64,000 bases of DNA from Macrostomum hystrix (Eukaryota > Platyhelminthes > Macrostomidae): NCBI GenBank assembly GCA_950097015.1, contig CATNEN010000038.1:32078501-32142500 (forward strand). The letters run 5' to 3'. The translations under genes and the position numbers were made by a program. How positions within the stretch are numbered: the stretch's first letter is position 1; each line of letters starts with the position of its first letter. Shown in pieces: positions 32,665 through 44,300 of this stretch. The notes below the pieces were generated by a model. That model ran no database searches. It was not told where the DNA came from and was given only the letters and a program-made list of their open reading frames with translations.

Positions 32665-34806
32665 ACCGATGCACTTAATCATCCCGTCGAGGAAATTACC
32701 GATGCACTTAATGACTCCGTCGAGGAAATGACCGATGCACTTAATGACTCCGTCGAGGTAATGACCGATGCACTTAATGAGACCCTTTCGAGGTAATGAC
32801 CGATGCACTTAATGACTCCGTCGAGGTAATGACCAATGCACTTAATGAGACCCTTTCGAGGTAATGACCGATGCACTTAATGAGACCCTTTCGAGGTAAT
32901 GACCGATGCACTTAATGAGACCCTTTCGAGGTAATGACCGATGCACTTAATGAGACCCTTTCGAGGTAATGACCGATGCACTTAATGAGACCCTTTCGAG
33001 GTAATGACCGATGCACTTAATGAGACCCTTTCGAGGTAATGACCGATGCACTTAATGAGACCCTTTCGAGGTAATGACCGATGCACTTAATGAGACCCTT
33101 TCGAGGTAATGACCGATGCACTTAATGAGACCCTTTCGAGGTAATGACCGATGCACTTAATCATCCCGTCGAGGAAATGACCGATGCACTTAATGACTCC
33201 GTCGAGGAAATGACCGATGCACTTAATGACTCCGTCGAGGTAATGACCGATGCACTTAATGAGACCCTTTCGAGGTAATGACCGATGCACTTAATGACTC
33301 CGTCGAGGTAATGACCAATGCACTTAATGAGACCCTTTCGAGGTAATGACCGATGCACTTAATGAGACCCTTTCGAGGTAATGACCGATGCACTTAATGA
33401 GACCCTTTCGAGGTAATGACCGATGCACTTAATCATCCCGTCGAGGAAATGACCGATGCACTTAATGAGACCCTGTCGAGGTAATGACCGATGCACTTAA
33501 TGAGACCCTGTCGAGGAAATGACCGATGCACTTAATGAGACCCTGTCGAGGTAATGACCGATGCACTTAATGAGACCCTTTCGAGGTAATGACCGATGCA
33601 CTTAATCATCCCGTCGAGGAAATGACCGATGCACTTAATGACTCCGTCGAGGTAATGACCAATGCACTTAATGAGACCCTTTCGAGGTAATGACCGATGC
33701 ACTTAATGAGACCCTTTCGAGGTAATGACCGATGCACTTAATGAGACCCTTTCGAGGTAATGACCGATGCACTTAATGAGACCCTTTCGAGGTAATGACC
33801 GATGCACTTAATGACTCCGTCGAGGTAATGACCAATGCACTTAATGAGACCCTTTCGAGGTAATGACCGATGCACTTAATGAGACCCTTTCGAGGTAATG
33901 ACCGATGCACTTAATGAGACCCTTTCGAGGTAATGACCGATGCACTTAATGAGACCCTTTCGAGGTAATGACCGATGCACTTAATGAGACCCTTTCGAGG
34001 TAATGACCGATGCACTTAATGAGACCCTTTCGAGGTAATGACCGATGCACTTAATGAGACCCTTTCGAGGTAATGACCGATGCACTTAATGAGACCCTTT
34101 CGAGGTAATGACCGATGCACTTAATGAGACCCTTTCGAGGTAATGACCGATGCACTTAATCATCCCGTCGAGGAAATGACCGATGCACTTAATGACTCCG
34201 TCGAGGAAATGACCGATGCACTTAATGACTCCGTCGAGGTAATGACCGATGCACTTAATGAGACCCTTTCGAGGTAATGACCGATGCACTTAATGACTCC
34301 GTCGAGGTAATGACCAATGCACTTAATGAGACCCTTTCGAGGTAATGACCGATGCACTTAATGAGACCCTTTCGAGGTAATGACCGATGCACTTAATGAG
34401 ACCCTTTCGAGGTAATGACCGATGCACTTAATCATCCCGTCGAGGAAATGACCGATGCACTTAATGAGACCCTGTCGAGGTAATGACCGATGCACTTAAT
34501 GAGACCCTGTCGAGGAAATGACCGATGCACTTAATGAGACCCTGTCGAGGTAATGACCGATGCACTTAATGAGACCCTTTCGAGGTAATGACCGATGCAC
34601 TTAATGACTCCGTCGAGGTAATGACCGATGCACTTAATGAGACCCTGTCTAGGTAATGACCGATGCACTTAATGAGACCCTGTCTAGGTAATGACCGATG
34701 CACTTAATGACTCCGTCGAGGTAATGACCGATGCACTTAATGAGACCCTTTCGAGGTAATGACCGATGCACTTAATGAGACCCTGTCTAGGTAATGACCG
34801 ATGCAG
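32665..34806. repeat. 33/35-bp minisatellite with a 999-bp higher-order repeat
   Basis: All units share ATGACCGATGCACTTAATGA. Three endings alternate: GACCCTTTCGAGGTA (35 bp), CTCCGTCGAGGTA (33 bp) and CATCCCGTCGAGGAA. The order of endings at 33087-33560 is repeated exactly at 34086-34559, so a 999-bp block has been duplicated. A shorter related block starts at 32665. Confidence 0.95.
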
Positions 34807-35322
34807 TTATGAGTTTAAGCGATGACTAGTGCACCTATTGACTACATTGTGTTAATAAGTTAATTGAATATGATTTCGCGGAAAGCGACAACAGTTAGGT
34901 TTTACATCGGCGCTTAATTGAACAGGTAATTGCATCAACAAGTAAGAATTGGGCAAATGTTTTATCGGGCAAGAAACAATAAGTTACCTGTTAGAAGGCA
35001 GGCAAAAAATTCTAACATCAGGACATTGTAAACACAAAACAGGTTACAAAAGCTCGAGACAATTATCTTGAAAATACGACTAACTGGCACAACACTGGTT
35101 CCAAACAGGACATGTACAGGTAAATATCTGCTTTCAAAAAGTGTTTCAATACAAATCCGAATGTACCAGCTTAATGAATGCAATCAGTTTTTAATCTATA
35201 AGTGGCAGATATTTGCACAATTATTAATTTTTCAAACGAATTGTCTGCTGCTTTAAGTAGCTCCTAGTAGAGCTATATCGAAAAATCTCCGTTTTTTCTC
35301 GACCTGATGCTACATTTATAGT
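34807..35322 (-). other. Probable 3' UTR of the zinc-finger gene
   Basis: AT-rich sequence downstream of the minus-strand stop at 35323. No canonical AATAAA lies close by on that strand. An ATTAAA-type signal lies about 130 bp past the stop. Confidence 0.4.
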
Positions 35323-38300
35323 TTACACGTCGGGACTAAATTTCGCATCGGCGGCTGGGTCGCCCTGCTGCGCCAGTTTGTTGCCGTGCACCTTCATGTG
35401 GCGCGTGATCATGTCCCGACGGCAGGCTGAGTAGCCGCACACGCTGCACGTGTAAGGCTTCTCACCTGTGTGAGTTCGCATGTGCGTGCTCAGGTGGTCC
35501 GATCTGATAGGAATGGGGTTCGGATTGGGCACATTTTAGTGAGCTGTCTGAAGCATATCTTATTATATTGTACCTTCTTCCATTCATATTCTCATTATGT
35601 ATACATAGACACGGGAGAGATGAGACACGGGAGAGATGAGACTGGGGAGAGATGAGACTGGGGAGAGATGAGACACGGGAGAGATGAGACACGGGAGAGA
35701 TGAGACTGGGGAGAGATGAGACACGGGAGAGATGAGACACGGGAGAGATGAGACATGGGGAGAGATGAGACACGGGAGAGATGAGACACGGGAGAGATGA
35801 GACATGGGGAGAGATGAGACACGGGAGAGATGAGAAATGGGAGAGATGAGACACGGGAGAGATGAGACACGGGAGAGATGAGACACGGGAGAGATGAAAC
35901 ACGGGGAGAGATGAGACATGGGGAGCGATGAGACAGGGGAGAGATGAGACTGGGGAGAGATGAGACACGGGAGAGATGAGACACGGGAGAGATGAGACAT
36001 GGGGAGAGATGAGACACGGGAGAGATGAGAAATGGGAGAGATGAGACACGGGAGAGATGAGACACGGGAGAGATGAGACACGGGAGAGATGAAACACGGG
36101 GAGAGATGAGACATGGGGAGCGATGAGACAGGGGAGAGATGAGACTGGGGAGAGATGAGACACGGGAGAGATGAGACACGGGAGAGATGAGACACGAGAG
36201 AGATGAGACACGGGAGAGATGAAACACGGGGAGAGATGAGACATGGGGAGCGATGAGACATGGGGAGCGATGAGACAGGGGAGAGATGAGACACGGGAGA
36301 GATGAGACATGGGAGAGATGAGACACGGGAGAGATGAAACACGGGGAGAGATGAGACATGGGGAGCGATGAGACTGGGGAGAGATGAGACACGGGAGAGA
36401 TGAGACACGGGAGAGATGAGACACGGGAGAGATGAGACACGGGAGAGATGAGACACGGGAGAGATGAGACACGGGAGAGATGAGACACGGGAGAGATGAG
36501 ACATGGGGAGCGATGAGACATGGGGAGCGTTGAGACTGGGGAGAGATGAGACACATGAGAGATGAGACACGGGAGAGATGAGACACGGGAGAGATGAGAC
36601 ACGGGAGAGATGAGACACGGGAGAGATGAGACACGAGAGAGATGAGACATGGGGAGAGATGAGACACGGGAGAGATAAGACATGGGAGAGATGAGACACG
36701 GGAGAGATGAGACACGGGAGAGATGAGACACGGGAGAGATGAGACACGGGAGAGATGAGACACGAGAGAGATGAGACATGGGGAGAGATGAGACACGGGA
36801 GAGATAAGACATGGGAGAGATGAGACACGAGAGAGATGAGACACGGGAGAGATGAAACACGGGAGAGATGAGACACGGGAGAGATGAGACACGAGAGAGA
36901 TGAGACACGGGAGAGATGAAACACGGGAGAGATGAGACACGGGAGAGATGAGACACGGGAGAGATGAGACACGGGAGAGATGACACACGGGAGAGATGAG
37001 ACGCGGGAGAGATGAGACACGGGAGAGATGAGACACGGGAGAGATGAGACACGGGAGAGATGAGACACGGGAAAGATGAGACACGGGAGAGATGAGACAC
37101 GGGAGAGATGAGACACGGGAAAGATGAGACACGGGAGAGATGAGACACGGGAGAGATGAGACACGGGAGAGATGAGACACGGGAAAGATGAGACACGGGA
37201 GAGATGAGACACGGGAGAGATGAGACACGCGAAAGACGAGACACGGGAGAGATGAGACACGGGAGAGATGAGACACGGGAGAGATGAGACACGGGAGAGA
37301 TGAGACACGGGAGAGATGAGACACGCGAAAGACGAGACACGGGAGAGATGAGACACGGGAGAGATGAGACACGGGAGAGATGAGACACGGGAGAGATGAG
37401 ACGCGGGAGAGATGAGACACGGGAGAGATGAGACGCGGGAGAGATGAGACACGGGAGAGATGAGACACGGGAAAAGAGTTTTGAAAGGACCAGGGTGTCA
37501 CTGGCGTCTAACAAAACTTTTTTTGAATCATGCACTGGATCAGTATACAAAATTTTGTAATTATAATAAGATTAGGAATTTATTCAAAAATGTTTTTCCT
37601 TACTTTAATTGACTGGTATTTAATTTGTTGATTTAATTATTGTTTCAAAAAACGGTCGGGTTGCTAATTTTCTCATTTAATTCTTGGATTGTAAATAAAC
37701 AGCCAGGTGTTAGAGAACACCAGTCCTGTTTTGAGTATTGTATTCAATAAGAGTTAAGGTTGCGCTAATTGATGCATAGAGAATGAGACAAAAGCACTTA
37801 AAACTAACTGTTAACTGTGAGATGTGCGATCAAACAAAGGAACAATAGCATCTAGATAATGCAGCTATCAATGAGCTTAGTATATTAGAATTTTGCAAAT
37901 CCAATGATGCTTCATCATAATAGATAAAAACACTGACAATGGAGCATTGTGAAACTAATGCTTGCTCATTTTCAGCTAAAATTGTTGCTTTTGCAATAGT
38001 TACCGTTTTGCTTCACAGCAATGAGATGGCGACAAATCAGGAAATTTATTTCTCAGTGAGTCCACGGACTGAAATAAAAGGCTCTATCGATTTCTGCTTC
38101 GTGATTAATTGCTCAAAGTGCTGCTAGGGCAACAAGACAAGGACATTAAGCAAGCTAGAACGGTCTCGAAAAGGATATATAAATTAACTCTATTTTATGA
38201 CAGGAAGTGTCCTCCTTTAAGGTGTCTCAACCTAATGAAAAATGTCATCCACTTACTGATGATCTTAAGACACTTGATGCACTGTTTTACAGCAATAGTT

Positions 38301-41300
38301 TAGTGATTCCACTTGTGCACTGTTTTACAGTAATAGTTTAGTGATTCCACTTGTGCACTGTTTTACAGCAATAGTTTAGTGATTCCACTTGTGCACTATC
38401 TCAGAATTCAATGTGGCTTTCTGTCTAGTCTCTGTCTAGTCTCTGTCTAGTCTCTAGTCTCTGTCTAGTCTCTGTCTAGTCTCTGTCTAGTTTCTGTCTA
38501 GTCTCTAGTCTCTGTCTAGTTTCTGTCTAGTCTCTAGTCTCTGTCTAGTTTCTGTCTAGTCTCTAGTTTCTGTCTAGTTTCTGTCTAGTTTCTGTCTAGT
38601 TTCTGTCTAGTTTCTAGTAGCTGTCTAGTCTCTGTCTAGTTTCTGTCTAGTCTCTGTCTAGTCTCTGTCTAGTTTCTGTCTAGTCTCTGTCTAGTCTATG
38701 TCTAGTCTCTGTCTAGTTTCTGTCTAGTTTCTGTCTAGTTTCTGTCTAGTCTCTAGTTTCTGTCTAGTTTCTGTCTAGTCTCTAGTCTCTGTCTAGTCTC
38801 TGTCTAGTCTCTAGTAGCTGTCTAGTCTCTGTCTAGTTTCTGTCTAGTTTCTGTCTAGTCTCCAGTTTCTGTCTAGTTTCTGTCTAGTTTCTGTCTAGTT
38901 TCTAGTAGCTGTCTAGTCTCTAGTTTCTGTCTAGTTTCTGTCTAGTTTCTAGTAGCTGTCTAGTCTCTAGCTTCTGTCTAGTTTCTGTCTAGTTTCTGTC
39001 TAGTTTCTGTCTAGTTACTGTCTAGTTTCTGTCTAGTTTCTGTCTAGTCTCTAGTTTCTGTCTAGTTTCTGTCTAGTTTCTGTCTAGTTTCTGTCTAGTC
39101 TCTAGTTTCTGTCTAGTTTCTGTCTAGTTTCTGTCTAGTTTCTGTCTAGTTTCTGTCTAGTTTCTGTCTAGTCTCTAGTCTCTGTCTAGTCTCTGTCTAG
39201 TCTCTGTCTAGTTTCTAGTAGCTGTCTAGTCTCTAGTTTCTGTCTAGTTTCTGTCTAGTCTCTAGTCTCTGTCTAGTCTCTGTCTAGTCTCTGTCTAGTT
39301 TCTAGTAGCTGTCTAGTCTCTAGTTTCTGTCTAGTTTCTGTCTAGTTTCTGTCTAGTTTCTGTCTAGTCTCTAGTTTCTGTCTAGTCTCTAGTTTCTGTC
39401 TAGTTTCTGTCTAGTTTCTGTCTAGTCTCTAGTTTCTGTCTAGTTTCTGTCTAGTTTCTGTCTAGTTTCTGTCTAGTCTCTGTCTAGTTTCTGTCTAGTT
39501 TCTGTCTAGTTTCTGTCTAGTTTCTGTCTAGTCTCTGTCTAGTTTCTGTCTAGTTTCTGTCTAGTTTTTGTCTAGTTTCTGTCTAGTTTCTGTCTAGTTT
39601 CTCCCAGCTGTAAAATGAGTTCCAGGGGTGTAAATCAGACTAGTTCACAGACTGAATAGCTGCTGTACATATTATTGTCTATGAAAGCTGTACTACTGGC
39701 TCTACAATTGGTCAAACTAGACTAGGTGTACTCATAATTTATGTCCCATTATTTTCATTGTAAAGCCACTCAGTGAGTTTTTGAAAACTGTTTCCATAGA
39801 TAAATTTGTTTTAATCAGTGAAATATGTTTGAATAAAACAAAATACAATAATTTCCTACGGGTTGTGATTCTTTGTTTCAAAAAATTAAGCAAGTGACTT
39901 TGACAGACAGTGCTTGGCTGAAGGGAAAGATTAATTATAAGTACCCGGGAAATGTGTGGACTTAGGCCTTAGGCAGTATTTTCGTTAAAGACATGGGTAT
40001 CTGCACTCAGTCGAACTTTCATTTGTGTAATGTAAAATTACTCCGAGCAGGCTGTGAAACTGGCTTTTTTTCAGGCAATGCGATTTTTGTATCCTGCTGT
40101 CTCGCGATTCAGATTTCTTGCTTAATATTGGAGTCGTTTATTGAAGGTGTCTCAATTTATTTTTGTCTGTGTTTTGATTGTGTTTTCTATGCTTATAATG
40201 CTAAATTAAAAATAAATGTTTTTATGGATTCTGGCACAATCTAAATTTATATTGAAGACACGGGATCCGAGAGAGAGAGAAAAACATGGTTTGAGAAAAG
40301 AGACGAACGTAAAATCATGCAAGCATTGGATAGGAGAGATGAGGCACAGAACCGATGATACCACCGAGACGAGACAGGGGATAAATGAGACATGGGAGAG
40401 ATGAGAAATAAAAGGGATCAGACACGGGAGAGATGAGACACGGGCAGCGATGAGACACGGGAGAGATGAGACACGGGAGAGAGGACACACGGGAGAGATG
40501 AGACACGGGAGAGAGGACACACGGGAGAGATGAGACACGGGAGAGATGAGACACGGGAGAGATGAGACTGGGGAGAGATGAGACACGGGAGAGATGAGAC
40601 ACGGAAGAGATGAGACACGGGAGAGATGAGACACGGGAGAGATGAGACACGGGGAGAGATGAGACACGGGAGAGAATGAGACATGGGGAGCGATGAGACA
40701 CGGGAGAGATGAGACACGGAAGAGATGAGACACGGGAGAGATGAGACACGGGAGAGATGAGACACAGGAGAGATGAGACACGGGAGAGATGAGACACGGG
40801 AGAGATGAGACACGGGAGGGATGAGACAGGGGAGAGATGAGACAGGGGAGCGATGAGACACGGGAGAGATGAGACACGGGAGAGATGAGACAGGAGAGCG
40901 ATGAGACACAGGAGAGATGAGACACGGGGAGAGATGAGACACGGGAGAGATGAGACACGGGGAGAGATGAGACACAGTGAGAGATAAGACATGGGGAGCG
41001 ATGAGACAGGGGAGAGATGAGACACGGGGAGAGATGAGACACGGGGAGAGATGAGACACGGGGAGAGATGAGACATGGGGAGCGATGAGACACGGGAGAG
41101 ATGAGACAGGAGAGCGATGAGACACAGGAGAGATGAGACACGGGAGAGATGAGACACGGGAGAGATGAGACACGGGAGGGATGAGACAGGGGAGAGATGA
41201 GACTGGGGAGAGATAGGAGAGATGAGGCACAGAACCGATGATACCACCGAGACGAGACAGGGGATAAATGAGACATGGGAGAGATGAGAAATAAAAGGGA

Positions 41301-44300
41301 TCAGACACGGGAGAGATGAGACACGGGCAGCGATGAGACACGGGAGAGATGAGATATAAAAGGGATGAGACACGGGAGAGATGAGACACGGGCAGCGATG
41401 AGACACGGGAGAGATGAGATATAAAAGGGATGAGACACGGGAGAGATGAGATATAAAAGGGATGAGACACGGGAGAGATGAGACACGGGCAGCGATGAGA
41501 CACGGGAGAGATGAGACACGGGAGAGATGATACACGGGAGAGATGAGACGCGGGAGAGATGAGACACGGGAGAGATGAGACACGGGGAGAGATGAGACAC
41601 AGTGAGAGATAAGACATGGGGAGCGATGAGACAGGGGAGAGATGAGACACGGGGAGAGATGAGACACGGGGAGAGATGAGACACGGGGAGAGATGAGACA
41701 CGGGGAGAGATGAGACATGGGGAGCGATGAGACACGGGAGAGATGAGACACGGGAGAGATGAGACACGGGGAGCGATGAGACAGGGGAGAGATGAGACAC
41801 GGGAGAGATGAGACACGGGAGAGATGAGACACGGGAGAGATGACACACGGGAGAGATGAGACACGGGAGCGATGAGAAACGGGAGAGATGAGACACGGGA
41901 AAAGAGTTTTGAAAGGACCAGGGTGTCACTGGCGTCTAACAAAACTTTTTTGAATCATGCACTGGATCAGTATACAAAATTTTGTAATTATAATAAGATT
42001 AGGAATTTATTCAAAAATGTATTTCCTTACTTTAATTGACTGGTATTTAATTTGTTGATTTAATTATTGTTTCAAAAAACGGTCGGGTTGCTAATTTTCT
42101 CATTTAGCAGCCTGACCTAAGATGTGGACCATTTTAAGCCAGATATTCTTGGATTGTAAATAAACAGCCAGGTGTTAGAGAACACCAGTCCTGTTTTGAG
42201 TATTGTATTCAATAAGAGTTAAGGTTGCGCTAATTGATGCATAGAGAATGAGACAAAAGCACTTAAAACTAACTGTTAACTGTGAGATGTGCGATTAAAC
42301 AAAGGAACAATAGCATCTAGATAATGCAGCTATCAATGAGCTTAGTATATTAGAATTTTGCAAATCCAATGATGCTTCATCATAATAGATAAAAACACTG
42401 ACAATGGAGCATTGTGAAACTAATGCTTGCTCATTTTCAGCTAAAATTGTTGCTTTTGCAATATTTACCGTTTTGCTTCACAGCAATGAGATGGCGACAA
42501 ATCAGGAAATTTATTTCTCAGTTTGAGTCCACGGACTGAAATAAAAGGCTCTATCGATTTCTGCTTCGTGATTAATTGCTCAAAGTGCTGCTAGGGCAAC
42601 AAGACAAGGACATTAAGCAAGCTAGAACGGTCTCGAAAAGGATATATAAATTAACTCTATTTTATGACAGGAAGTGTCCTCCTTTAAGGTGTCTCAACCT
42701 AATGAAAAATGTCATCCACTTACTGATGATCTTAAGACACTTGATGCACTGTTTTACAGCAATAGTTTAGTGATTCCACTTGTGCACTGTTTTACAGTAA
42801 TAGTTTAGTGATTCCACTTGTGCACTGTTTTACAGCAATAGTTTAGTGATTCCACTTGTGCACTGTTTTACAGCAATAGTTTAGTGATTCCACTTGTGCA
42901 CTGTTTTACAGCAATAGTTTAGTGATTCCACTTGTGCACTATCTCAGAATTCAATGTGGCTTTCTGTCTAGTCTCTGTCTAGTCTCTGTCTAGTCTCTAG
43001 TCTCTGTCTAGTCTCTGTCTAGTCTCTGTCTAGTTTCTGTCTAGTCTCTAGTCTCTGTCTAGTTTCTGTCTAGTCTCTAGTTTCTGTCTAGTTTCTGTCT
43101 AGTTTCTGTCTAGTTTCTGTCTAGTTTCTGTCTAGTTTATCTCTAGTTTCTGTCTAGTTTCTGTCTAGTTTCTGTCTAGTTTATCTCTAGTTTCTGTCTA
43201 GTCTCTAGTTTCTGTCTAGTTTCTCTCTAGTTTCTGTCTAGTCTCTAGTTTCTGTCTAGTTTCTGTCTAGTTTCTGTCTAGTCTCTGTCTAGTCTCTGTC
43301 TAGTTTCTGTCTAGTTTCTGTCTAGTTTCTGTCTAGTCTCTGTCTAGTCTCTTTCTAGTTTCTGTCTAGTTTCTGTCTAGTTTCTGTCTAGTTTCTGTCT
43401 AGTTTCTGTCTAGTTTCTGTCTAGTTTCTGTCTAGTTTCTGTCTAGTTTCTGTCTAGTTTCTGTCTAGTTTCTGTCTAGTTTATCTCTAGTTTCTGTCTA
43501 GTCTCTAGTTTCTGTCTAGTCTCTAGTTTCTGTCTAGTTTCTCTCTAGTTTCTGTCTAGTTTCTGTCTAGTTTCTGTCTAGTTTCTGTCTAGTTTCTGTC
43601 TAGTTTCTGTCTAGTTTCTGTCTAGTTTCTGTCTAGTTTCTGTCTAGTTTCTCCCAGCTGTAAAATGAGTTCCAGGGGTGTAAATCAGACTAGTTCACAG
43701 ACTGAATAGCTGCTGTACATATTATTGTCTATGAAGGCTGTACTACTGGCTCTACAATTGGTCAAACTAGACTAGGTGTACTCGTAATTTATATCCCATT
43801 ATTTTCACGGTAAAGCCACTTAGTGAGTTTTTGAAAACTGTTTCCATAGATAAATTTGTTTTAATCAGTGAAATATGTTTGAATAAAACAAAATACAATA
43901 ATTTCCTACGGGTTGTGATTCTTTGTTTCAAAAAATTAAGCAAGTGACTTTGACAGACAGTGCTTGGCTGAAGAGAAAGGTTAATTATAAGTACCTGGGA
44001 AATGTGTGGACTTAGGCCTTAGGCAGTATTTTCGTTAAAGACATGGGTATCTGCACTCAGTCGACCTTTCATTTGTGTAATGTAAAATTACTCCGAGCAG
44101 GCTGTGAAACTGGCTTTTTTCAGGCAATGCGACTTTTGTATCCTGCTGTCTCGCGATTCAGATTTCTTGCTTAATATTGGAGTCGTTTATTGAAGGTGTC
44201 TGAATTTATTTTTGTCTGTGTTTTGATTGTGTTTTCTATGCATATGTTGCTAAATTAAAAATAAATGTTTTTATGGATTCTGGCACAATCTAAATTTATA

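Noticed and set aside
35462..37550. Frames over 600 codons ([16 protein letters not shown] repeats)
   Set aside because: A 16-bp unit reads through all three frames as the same 16-residue repeat. It lies in the intron of the zinc-finger gene.
38250..38285. Second hammerhead candidate (CTGATGA at 38257)
   Set aside because: No GAAA at the required distance and no stems II or III.
38109..38303. 64-codon frame conserved exactly in both duplicate copies (also 42576-42770)
   Set aside because: Conservation is explained by recent segmental duplication. The start is not ATG and there is no domain or signal.
39993..40244. 83-codon hydrophobic frame in duplicate copy A
   Set aside because: The equivalent region in copy B near 44043 is disrupted, and there is no supporting feature.
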